Part shown: piece by piece, positions 12,000-22,930 of the stretch
Position numbering within the stretch: the stretch's first letter is position 1
How the letters are laid out: every line of letters starts with the position of its first letter
Assembly: GCF_003073045.1 (NCBI RefSeq)
Contig: NC_037592.1
Location: 10,134,007 to 10,198,006, forward strand
DNA from: Pomacea canaliculata
Lineage: Eukaryota > Mollusca > Gastropoda > Architaenioglossa > Ampullariidae
DNA: 64,000 nt
Direction of reading: 5' to 3'
Made by a program: the position numbers and the translations under genes
Notes under the pieces: generated by a model
What the model was told of the DNA's origin: nothing
What the model saw: the letters and a program-made list of their open reading frames with translations, nothing else
Databases searched by the model: none

Positions 12000-14006
12000 C
12001 TTTGCTGCTCATTCCTCAATAGTTTCCTTTCTTTTCTCCTATTGGAACAAAATATCCTCCAGCTTTCCACAGGCCACTCCAATATGTGAATCTCTCAAAA
12101 CCTGATCTGACCACTCACAAATCTTTATGATGTGTGTTTGAAGCAGGGCTGTAGTTATTCTCATAACTTTCTGCCCTCAGTGCGATTTTGTTGTTGCACA
12201 TTTTCCACCCTTATCTGGCGCATTATAAAGAATAAAACTGTCATCAACTGCATGTAACTTGTCAGTTCCCAACACAAAGTGCACATCATTTGCAGCCTTT
12301 TGGTGGACATAACGATGATAAAACCAAGCAGTAGGAAATGATTTCTCATCACATGCTTAGTTTTTCCAGTCGCTTCATACAAAATCATGTGATCGTTATA
12401 TAATTCATCTTGATGAAACATTCACTGTTGATAAAATATACAACAGACAATTCACAGTTGCTACACATTCCAAAAAGTGAACAAATGTCTACTTTGCCAG
12501 CAAACAATATTTTAGATGTCATATCATTGCTGTCATCTTCTATTTCAGAGAATATTTAAAAACATGTAATTGCATTGCATTCTTGTAACAAATCAGCTAC
12601 TTACCTAGTAAGACTACTGAGATTTATTTTTAAATAAATTAGTAATAGCTATGTATAAACACTTTTTGTTGACAGTTTTGTCACTATCCCTGAAAGTAAG
12701 GATTCAGTACCTGCATTAAAGAACACTATGCTTGCATCAAAATCACAACCCATGTAAACTGAGGTTAACTGCTACTAGATAATTGACATAAATAAAACAT
12801 TGTATAGATATGTCATAAATAGGGAATCTGACAACATGTAAACACCATTATCACATAGCTGTATAATTTGCCATCACTGATACTATCCTCAAAGAGAGGG
12901 GACCACAAGTCATGTACTCAATGCTCTCTAAATCGATATCCCTGCTGTTTTGAGGAAATTGTGCATGTACTTTCAGGGCATTCTTAACTGGAAAAATATG
13001 AGTAAACTTTAAAACAAGTTTACCAAAGTTTTTTTTCTATAACCATAATGCAAAAACTCTGCAAATCCTGGTCAAATATCCAACCATATTTGTGAGGCTA
13101 AAAGGAGCGTTTAGCAGCAGAGGTTAATGATCTGGTTACTGTAGTGCTTTGTTTGGCTGGTGTTCTGTCATGTGAAAATTTATTTACCTGACTTTTCTTT
13201 CATAAAATAATGTTAAAGTAGCATAAAAAATGGTTACATGAATATGTTTACGTGCTGTTAAATAGAAGTATGATCATTAAGAACATGCAGTTTAAAAAAT
13301 AATAACTAATAAGGAAGACATCAGCTCTTTTTCACATGCAACATGCTGCTTGGTTTCATGCTTTGATAAGCCTAGAGAGCAAATCTCTCTCTACTCTATG
13401 ACAGTTCACAAAATAAAATGGAAGTTCTGCCAACCGCTACCCAGTGTTATTTTTTAGACAGCTGCATTCATAAAATAAGGAAAGACAAAAATACACAGAA
13501 CATTGACCAGTCCACCACCAATTCTCCTGATTCCAGCTGAAAGAGAGTGAAAGGTGTTAAAAGTTTCAATAATATATATAAATAAACCCAGCAGCATAAG
13601 TTCCTGAGCATAATGATTGAGATCCCCCACAAAATGTTTGGTGACCACAGACTAAGGAACAAGTGCAAAATAACAGGGTGCTGGAGTTTTTGTGCAAAGC
13701 ATCTTTCTCTGCAATTCCCTTTTCTTTTCCTTTAAAAATAATTTTTAAAAAATATGTTTCTCTAATTTGTATAAGGGTTTGCAACAGGGTCTAAGCAAAA
13801 ATCAGTGACACAAGCGAATAAGTGGTGGTAAGAAACGCTACATGGTAGACATGACCAGACTGACTGCAGTGACTAGAAGTCCGCCGTCACCTAAAAGTGC
13901 AGGAAGGTGGGAGGGTGTGTGAGAGAGTTTAAAGCTCCGAGAGAAGAAGAAGACAACTATTAGACGAATCTGCCCGACGGACCCTGAAAGTTAAAGAGGC
14001 AGTTGA
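12000..14006 (-). other. AT-rich block directly downstream of a stop codon, probable long 3'UTR
   Basis: Immediately past the TAA at 14009-14007, the sequence from about 13.85 to 12.0 kb switches to AT-rich, CpG-poor DNA lacking the microsatellites of its surroundings, and returns to CpG-rich sequence below about 12.0 kb. Minus-strand AATAAA hexamers occur near 13.18 and 12.62 kb. The simplest reading is the 3'UTR of the NPLYDL-repeat protein gene. The only open frames are short and unconvincing. Confidence 0.4.
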
Positions 14007-14810
14007 TTAGCGAGGGCTGGGGAGTGGGTCACTGACCTCGTTCAACACCTCCCGCTCTGAGCTGATACTGCGACTGCGGCTGGGCGTGCGGCTCCTGCTG
14101 CGACGTCGCCCTTTGGTGCTGTCGGCGTCCTCGTTGTCTGCACCATCCGTTACATCCACAGTAGCATCACCACCAGCAGCAGCGTCCTCGCCTTCTTCTT
14201 TGATGTACAACTCCACGTTCTGATGGAAATTCTCCTCTTCCTGCAGGTCTTCATACTGACACTGTCCTTCGTCTGAGATCTCCCTTGACGGAGCAAACTC
14301 CTCCTCCTCCACCACCTCCGGCACCACCTGGTCCCCATCCGGGTAGCCGCCGCTGGCCCGTCTGTCGAATTCCTGGGACCTAGGGGCGGTCTCCACTTCA
14401 CGGACAACTACCTCCTGAATTTCCTCTTCTTCTTCCTCTGGCTGCTGCTGCTCCTGAAGCTCGTCCGCCAGGTCGTACAGCGGGTTGGCGCTGCCACTGT
14501 TGGTGTTCTCGGGGGAGGTCTCAATGATGAAATCAGCGTTATTGTTGGTGGAGAAGTCGTAGAGGAGATTCTGGGAGTCGGATTCCTCGTGTTGTTGCTG
14601 TCTATCTGGCACCAGCTCTTCGTCCATGAGGTCGTAGAGAGGGTTGGAGGGCTCCGTGGCCGACAGGTCGTAGAGAGGATTCGCCGAGGACGACTCAGCC
14701 TCTGCAGCACTCATGTCGTAAAACAGATTGGTGGAACTGTTCTCGTCAGTGCTCACAGTGAACTGTGCCTCGAAGGGGTCCGTGTCACCATTCTCCGTCT
14801 TATTGGTCAC
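14007..14810 (-). CDS. NPLYDL-repeat acidic protein, main (last) coding exon
   Basis: The exon starts at a good acceptor (TTTCTGTGCAG before 14810) and reads phase 0 to TAA at 14007, giving 267 residues that follow the 61 from the 27.3-27.5 kb exon (328 in total). It holds a DPF at residues 72-74, then five repeats of the form N-[P/L]-[L/F]-Y-D-[L/M/F] at about 89, 105, 117, 142 and 170. Three of these are strict NPLY, a PTB-binding NPxY form. Next come Glu-rich segments and an RS-type basic tail (RRRSRSRTPSRSRS) near the C-terminus. No globular domain, signal peptide or membrane segment is seen. The motif set suggests an endocytic adaptor-binding scaffold, but this is inference. An internal donor (CGAG then GTCAGT, exon end 14037, phase 0) could splice onward to the left-hand gene instead of using this stop. 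The family is not recognised. Confidence 0.8.
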   Translation of the reverse strand: MTNKTENGDTDPFEAQFTVSTDENSSTNLFYDMSAAEAESSSANPLYDLSATEPSNPLYDLMDEELVPDRQQQHEESDSQNLLYDFSTNNNADFIIETSPENTNSGSANPLYDLADELQEQQQPEEEEEEIQEVVVREVETAPRSQEFDRRASGGYPDGDQVVPEVVEEEEFAPSREISDEGQCQYEDLQEEENFHQNVELYIKEEGEDAAAGGDATVDVTDGADNEDADSTKGRRRSRSRTPSRSRSISSEREVLNEVSDPLPSPR

Positions 14811-17428
14811 CTGCACAGAAAGTTAATCTCGGTTGGCATGATGGTTGAGATTAAAGGTTATTAGTTCCATGCTTAAAACGGGTGTTATAAACTTTCTTGT
14901 TCCGGGGAATATTTCATACAGTAACACCTCTCCAACTTCAGTTTGATGTAGTTCACAGTTACGATGTTTGGTGCGTGTGCGTGTAATGAGACAGGGAAAA
15001 CGAGAACTTAAAAAAAAACCCATCTCACATCAACTCCTTTTTTTGTTTTCCTGGTAATGTGAAGAACGAAGAACCTAGCCACAAACTGGGATTCCGGTCT
15101 TCGCAAGAACCTTATTATCATCGTAATAATAATGTAATATTATCATCAAATTAGAAGAAAGTCATTATTTACTGTTTAACATTAATAACCATCAGCCATG
15201 CCATGGTAAAATGTTATCAAACGGCGGTCGACATGTTATATATAAAGTTTTGCCCCCTTGGCTCGGCGGCGCAATTCGTCAGTGTCGTTGGCACTCTTGT
15301 GGGAAAAAAGAAAAACCCCCGAAGCAGGCCTGGTACTGCTGCTGACCCATGAGTAGCTGTAGCGTACATTAGTGCCTAGTCATCTGCTCATCTCCTCCCC
15401 GTACCCCTTCTTAGAAAACGCGTGTATACATACGTGCGAAACTCTGTGCCAAGGACCTGGACGAAGAGCGAAAACGCACGACCGAGGTGACCGCAAAGGC
15501 AGTTCTCCAAGAGACTCGAGTGGCTCTGTGCAACAAACCGACTCGCTACAACAGCCTCCATCCCTCCCTCTCTTCACTTGCTGCACCGCCAGGAGGACCG
15601 CTCTTCACCATCCTTCCTGAGCCGCACGCTTGCTTTCGCGTCTGACCCGGTTGCAGAGTCTGGCCGAGGGTCACTGGCAAGGAAAAGGGGAAAGCGAGAG
15701 AGAGAGGACACAGAGCGAGAGGTGGGTGGGTGGGGTTGAAGAAGGGAGAGGAGGGAGTACTAGGAGCTTGGTAAACAAATGCAGGAAGCGTTGCCTAACG
15801 TTCCGAATGGCAACCAACTTGCAAACGACCTCGAGTAGGAATCTCTTACACGTGATCGCTCACAAACAATTGATGTGTTGCTAGAACGAACGTCTTGCCG
15901 ACGTTAGACGTTGTAAGGGGGAGGGTATAGGGGAGACATACTGCCTGTAGAAAGTGCCAAAGCCTGTCCGCTCCCAACCACCTCACTACATCACCATCCA
16001 ACCCACCACCACCACCACCACTACCAGAAGAGTGGTCAGCAGCAGCATCGCTGCCTTAGGCTAGACATTATTGTTCTCACCTCTACTACATCCCCTCTCT
16101 CCTGTCACTCGGCGTGACATGGATCACAACAACACCCAAACAGGGTGCTTAAAAATATGTGGGCTCCGATTTCATACACAGCCATACGCACAGAATTCGG
16201 GTTTTCCTGTCTGCCATCTAGACCACGAGGAAGCGAGATGCTTCGACCTCCATTAGGCCAGGCCCAGAAAATCGATGTCTCACATTCTTCTTCCTTATCA
16301 GCTGTGAAATCCCAGCAACTATGATGGCCCGACCTTGGCTTTCGATCGTCTAGCATCTTCTAGCATCAAAAGTCACTGCTACCGGCACCCGACGCGGTTG
16401 CAAATTGCTTGCGTTAGAAAGGTCCGACTGAAAATACATACATGTCATTATGTTTCAATATTTTGTATGACCGTCGCACAGAACTGCAGAACACAGCCAC
16501 ATGTGTGTTCTGTTAAGACCACGAACTAATATCCCTGGCAGACGTGTTTTTTTTTTTTTTTCCAGTTAACTGCTAAAACGAGGCATTAGACGACATAGCT
16601 TCCGGTTTATTCACATTCTTTGTTACGACTCGCCGAGACTGACAACGAATCACTTCGCAAGAGGCCAAGAGTGAGTCTCGGCATACAGACATCAGTCCAT
16701 AAATACACGTCCATGGCTAAGACAGCTCTATGCTTAATTGCACGAGACCAACGAACAATTACCGCGCGAAATGAGCAGACGCCAAGTTCTCGGCGGTGAA
16801 GAGCTCGGGCGCCGGGTGGAAGGTGAACGATGGTTCGAGCTGTTATGTTAACAACGGGGGTAGGGTGCACTTCAATCAGCAATTCTGTCTGTCGCGGCCC
16901 GCTGCCAAGTTGAGTGTTGGCTGGCTGATGATGACGACGTCCGCACACAATGTGCATTCTTCTATGCCACCATCCGGCCCTCTAGTCCACACATACACAC
17001 CTTTGTCACCATCATCCCACCTCCCCTGTACACGCACACAAACGCGCGCGTGCATTAGTCCTATCATGTCCCTTTCCGAGGTCGCCTTCCACGAAGTTTG
17101 TGTGCTGAAGACTAAAGCAACACCGTCGCCCTTAGTAACGGGAACTCAATACGACTGCGGTGACCCCACGTTGACCTCCCATCGCAGGCGCGCACTACAC
17201 GCACACTAAGTGTGAGCCCAGAAAGGAGACTACTGTCATCAGTAATTGCTTCGGCGCTGGTCAAGTGCCGTACACTTAGCACCGAGTGCCACGGTGTGTG
17301 TACGACACTGGGAACGCCGCGGTCAACATGTCTGCTTGCGGAAGTGCTGAGCCAGCTGGCACCACACCAGCACCAGATGTACCTGACACCCGTACAGCTC
17401 AAACCACCGATGTTTCCATTTAACCACT

Positions 17429-17524
17429 CATCACTGCAAATAACGGTTCCTCTTGTCTTGGTCATCACTGCAAATAACGGTTCCTCTTGTCTTGGTCATC
17501 ACTGCAAATAACGGTTCTTCTTTC
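17429..17524. repeat. 34-bp tandem repeat, about 2.8 copies
   Basis: Copies start at 17429, 17463 and 17497. The first two are identical over 34 bases (core CATCACTGCAAATAACGG) and the third degenerates after about 25 bases. Near identity indicates a recent expansion. Confidence 0.9.
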
Positions 17525-20500
17525 CTGGGGAGTCCTGGTAAATCAGTGCAGTTATAAATTCCCGTACGTAAAAAGCCGTCCAGTGAACGGAGAAGCTTGC
17601 AGGGCGCGTTCTCGTGATAATATTTAAGTGATTTTTATATTGTGCTTGATATCGGTAAATGAAAACGAATGCTGGAAATCGGTCTTCCTTAAGAAACAGT
17701 ACTTTTTTTTAAAAAATTATAAACCACTCTGGTGTTTTTTTTCTAGAGTGCTAGTATGATGTCCAATATGTAGTTTCCATGCAAGTGGGCCCGAATGGCA
17801 AACAAGACTTTAAGTACAGGTGCGAGCTAAGGTCATATCTACCTGCACGCGGCAGTCTCGCACGATCTTTGATCACAGTAGAAAGACGGCGAGCAGAGAC
17901 AACTTGTCGGACAAAGATCACAGTTAGTAAGGGACAGGCGTGGAACCAAGCAACAAGCTCACACTCAAGCGAGGTGTCACGAGGGTTATATCGTATTCTT
18001 CCACCACCCACCCAAGCCTCTACCAGTAAACAGCTCAAGCTTTTGTGAAACTCGGTCATACGGTACGGTAAAACGGTCAACAACGATACAGGGGTCACAA
18101 CCGGAACCAATCGTATGCCGTGCGCTCGACAGACCCACCCTTTGTGCGTGTGTGCGTGTAAGACACACACTGGGTATCCAACCTGCTGCTACCTTAGTAG
18201 CGGTCCAGCCTGCCTGGGTATGCCAAGGTACAACGGGTGTTTGTGATCATGGACTTACATTACAGCTAGTGTTTGTGTGAGAGAGAGAGGTGAGGAAGGG
18301 CCTATTTATAGCGAGTGGAATAAAGACATCAGCTATTCCGAGTAGGAACTCTTTCTCACAGACTTGAAGCAGACAAGTAATTTTATGTTGTCGACACATC
18401 CTTGCCCTTACTCTCAACCTAAATCGGAGAAAGACGCATACAACGCGTGAAATACTTAAAAACAAATACATCGGAAATAAATTACCCTCTTTACATAAAT
18501 ATCATTAAAAACATAAACAGCCATGAAATCTTAATTTGTGAATGGTTGTATGCTCTGATGGCCAAATCCTGGGTAATAATAAAGCAACACTGTAAAGAAT
18601 TAACCAAATGAAAACATAACAAACACCGCCCTAGCACTAATCTGTTCCTTATTTTGCCGCGCCCCCTTTCCCTTCCCGAGCACATCCCTCCCCTCCTTTA
18701 TCATATTATCACGTGACGTGTCTGCCTTGCGCACACCGTAAACAAGTTAGGCGTCTCCTGTGTTTTCTGGTTTACGACGAGACCCCGGGGTGTGGGAAGC
18801 AGCATGCGTCATACAAGGAATGAACCAAAGGCTTAAAATTTGCTCGTAGAAACACGGACGGAATGTCACGTGACTCGCATACCACGCATACCTAAACGTG
18901 GGGATGGGGGAATTGTATGCGTCACGGATATTGTCTAAGAAATATAACCCGAGGGTAAAAAGCACGCTGTGTGTGTGTGTGAACGGGTGAGAACTGTGGC
19001 ACCTGAAAGGTTTGTTTGCTCGTCATAATGTGATTGTCGCTCAATGTCCCTGGCACTGTTGTTGTGTGCGTCCCTCTCTCCCACCTCTCTCTCTCTCACA
19101 CACACACAGACTGAAAAAGCATGTCATAAGTTCTAGCAGAGCAGCGAAAGGTCATGCGTCACATGACGGCTGCGCCACGCATGGCTGAACAAACAACAAG
19201 AGGAATGGGTGCAGAGTGAGGGAAGAGATTGCCTGTCACCTGATACGCACGATGCACTTTAAGATTTTTATTTATTTATTTTTACCATCTTATTCTTAGA
19301 TGAAACTGAATGAGTCCCATTACTGGCAACTAAAGAGCTAGAGAGGTGCCCAAAAAGCAAAAGCATACAAAAGTTTGACGGGACCTGTGATGGTTGATAA
19401 GAATATAAAGACTGAAGAGATAGCTGGACAACACACACACACATACAAACACACAAGCAGCAAAGGAGAGAGTACACGTGTTCCAATGTCTGCGCGCTTT
19501 CATGCTCCAGACTAAGTGATTTGTCGGAATGTGACATGGGAAGACGCCCAGCCGCTCAGCATTCCTGAATGAATGCCAATATTAGAGGCTAGTCCGTCAC
19601 GTGCTCTTGACCTTAGCCCTTGTTGTAACCCCTCCCACACACCACAGCGAAACATACTACAACCTCATATTAAAATCATATGAAAAAGTATTATGCATAT
19701 TAAGTGACACTATGGCGACCTTGTCACCATGGAGACGTAAACTGAATGGCAGTTATCAAGTTAACACCTAGTCACAGATCTTACAGTTGCTGACGTCTGA
19801 GGCTAAGCGGATGGTCAAGGTGCACGGGAGCACGGGGGGTGGGAGGCAAAACGCGGAGGGAGCCACGGACAGAAAGAATGTGCGTCACGTGACAAGGTCA
19901 GCAGTCTCTAGCAGGTGGATGCTAGGGCGAGAAAGGGCAGGTTACCTCAACCTCGGCCATAAAAGGTCAGAGAGCTGGACGGAAACAGAGCAGGAAGACT
20001 AAAATGACACACACGCGCGTGCACACGTACACATACGGTCTAACCTGAAATCTTCCAGTGCATGCAGCAGTTGCTGTAGATGGGGAAGGAAAGAGAGCAG
20101 CCCAGGTATTAGAAAAAAGGCGGCCAGACTCAAAGAGTGAAGTCTACTAGGGTGCACAGACCAGCGCGTTGTGTGCTTTCTATCAAAGCCGACATGTGTT
20201 CGTCTTTAGCGGTGCCAGGCCGAGGCTAGCTTCCGCCCTCCTAATCAGCCACGATCTCCCGAAAGATCCTGAGGTCTATAAATGGCGGCTAGCAGACACA
20301 AGACGTGTCTTCCCTGACCACATCCTGATATATCTTCCTGCTCAACCCACACAGACAAACACACATTCTGAGGTGCTCTTGTGGCAGAATGACGACCTCT
20401 TGCTCGCTTCCTTCCTTTCCTGTACTGTGGTAAGAAGTGCGCAGAATCTGAGGCCAACGTGTGACGGTTGAAACGTCCTGGCTATCCGACTGCCGATAAG

Positions 20501-20740
20501 GAACCGTGGACTGAACTTTCTTGTAACGTCCGTCAACATAACGGCTGTCTTCACAAACCCTGAGAAGTATGGCTTGAATAGTTTGTCTACCTGAGCAGAA
20601 CGCCCGGACTTGACTAGAACAACCCTGACTAGAATAACAATAATACAAAAAATGTTGACACTCCCGTAACCTTAAGGTCGTAGAGGAGAGTTCTTAGAGG
20701 TCTTTACCTGTCACTTGCTCCTTAATTTCTCCACCTCTTT

Positions 20741-20792
20741 ACGGCGTCAGGTACCCCACTCCACAGCTGGGTCAACTGGGCGGTGTGTGTAT
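20741..20792. mobile_element. Fragment of a dispersed repeat (AGCTGGGTCAACTG core)
   Basis: This segment carries a valid-looking short block, AGGTACCCCACT followed by AGCTGGGTCAACTG, which recurs near 46.4 kb. I recall the same block from SINE/LINE tails in several invertebrates, but the assignment to a named family is uncertain. Confidence 0.4.
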
Positions 20793-22542
20793 ATGTAAAA
20801 AAGTAGGGGGTGCATGGCTATGTACCGTCACGTGAATTTCGCGCTTTAGGTTTAGACTAGTTCGGTACTCTAGCCAGTAGGATATCAGCTCCACCATGAC
20901 ACCTTCAGGTGTATATCTGTGGGTTGTGTAATTTTACTTACGCACGCGCACACATAGAAACACATGACATACACACAGAGGTGCATCGGGGGCGCGCACG
21001 CACACACACACACGCAGAAGAATGTGTGTCGTTACACAGCACTACCGTGCACTCGACGGCTGTGTGTTGCTTGCGACTGATGCACTTCACCAACAATCCA
21101 CCAGTATGTGGTCCCGAGCATGACCAAACACTAAGACCAAGTACCACTCCGCTCACTCTCTAACACACACGATCCGTTTTTCCGAAGGGCGTTTGTCGAG
21201 GGTGACGCGACAAGAGCTGCACGAAATGAACAGAGAGGAACTGCTTTCCGTCCATGAACACGACACGCCTATTATGAAGTCGTTTGAAGATTACTCGAAG
21301 TGGCAAATTTAAATATGCCCCGCAGAAGAACTCTCACCTCCCGCGTGTGGGTCGCGCTCAGGTCAAGGAGTCGCCCTGCGATAGATGTCGGGGGTCGAAG
21401 AAGTACCCGGTTTGGCAAGAAGAGTCAGCGGACCTGCCGGATGGCGCCGTTAGTGCGAGACAAGACAAACGCCACACGACCGACAGCTAGGACGCAGCAT
21501 CTAGCATCCACATCCCACAACATGGAACTGTGGCCGTATCACCCGGGTATGGTGCGTGCCTGCCGCCGACTGTCACCTCTCGCTCGCTTACCTTTTTTTT
21601 CGGGGGAGGGGAATCAGAAAGTAGCCTGATACTTCTATTCTTCTCAGTTTACAGTTGCTACCGGTGAACAGTGACATCCCTCCAAGGCACTGTACTGGTT
21701 CGTCCCCGGAAAGATGCAAATATATGGCACGGAAGAAGCGAGTACTGACGTCACGGAAAACGTTGGTAGCGACTGGCACCAGATGACTTCCGTGTCCGTC
21801 GCCTCAGAAGAACTCGTCACCTTGTCGGGTACCCTCCTCCACACCCCCTCTCTTTACACCCCATAAACAAATCTAGACCATTTACAGACCTCCCTCAGCT
21901 TTATTATTCAAGGAATTATTATTTTCTGAGCATTGGGAGGATTGGGGGAGGGCACTTTTAGCAAGCAAAGGACGACAAAGGTTTATCTCGAAAGGACCTG
22001 GTCTTCGATTATGGGTACACATGCACTTTTATGAGGGATCTGACCAAAAGGTGCCAAAGCTGGGGAAATACGTGCGGTATCGAAAAACGCGATAAAACGA
22101 TATGGGGAATCTGAGGCTCCCCACCTGAACTATACTCGTCTATACTCAACATCCTACTGACCCAGTCCTCCCGTCCCGCGAGATACCAGATTTCACACCT
22201 GTTGTCGCAGGCACAACCTGATGACTGTAGGATGGTCGGAGTCAGGATTCTGAAAGCTTGTACACTGCTATTCTATGCTCGGTCACGAAGGCGTGAAATG
22301 TGTGCAGTTCACGCCCAACAACGGCCTGTTTACTTGCAGCTTCAATCCTCAACGTTGACCAGCGATGTCAGTCACCCGTCAGTGTGTAACCACAATCGCC
22401 AATGTCCGAATTCTCCAGTGGGGGTTAGTGGTTCATAGTCGGAAAGATAAATCTCCCTTTTACTCTCGACAACAATCGACTTTTTTCCCTTTTAGTCCTA
22501 AGTTCCTACTATAGCTAATAAATACTAAATGCGGTGCCAAGC

Positions 22543-22600
22543 AAAAAAAAAAAAAAAAAAAAAAAAAACCAAAAAAAAAAACAAAAAAAAACCAACAACA
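22543..22600. repeat. A-rich tract (26 A plus interrupted A runs)
   Basis: An uninterrupted run of 26 A at 22543-22568 is followed by A11 and A8-9 runs split by C residues, then CAACAACAACAG. It could be the 3' tail of a plus-strand retroposon, although no body was recognised upstream, or a simple microsatellite. It sits directly before a minisatellite. Confidence 0.8.
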
Positions 22601-22639
22601 ACAGCAGCCAGTTCACAGTAGGCTAGTAGGCTAATCCTG

Positions 22640-22930
22640 TCTCCCTCTATAGCTAGTGAACAACGGACCACTCACTTATCCTGTACTTAATACATGTACA
22701 CAGTGGGTCATTTACAACTGTAGCTAGTGAACGTAATTCACCTCTCCTTCTGTAGCTACTGAATAACGGGTCAATGGCCTCTTCCTCGGTAGTGAACAGG
22801 TCATTTGCCTCTTCCTCTGTAGCTATTGCACAACGGACCATTTTACTTCTTTCTCTGTAGCCAGTGAGCAATGGACCATTTGACCTCTTCCTCTATAGGT
22901 AGTGAACAACGGGGCTATTTCACCTCTACA
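22640..22930. repeat. Degenerate minisatellite, about 7 units of 30-45 bp
   Basis: Seven diverged repeats carry the core CCTCTTCCTCTGTAGC followed by AGTGAACAACGGACCATTT. Units begin near 22641, 22700, 22740, 22780, 22810, 22847 and 22886. They differ by substitutions and indels, so the array is old. Open frames across it are by-products of the repeat. Confidence 0.75.

Noticed and set aside
22543-22600. Poly-A tail of a processed pseudogene
   Set aside because: No coding or recognisable retroposon body was found upstream, so the tract is kept as a simple A-rich repeat.
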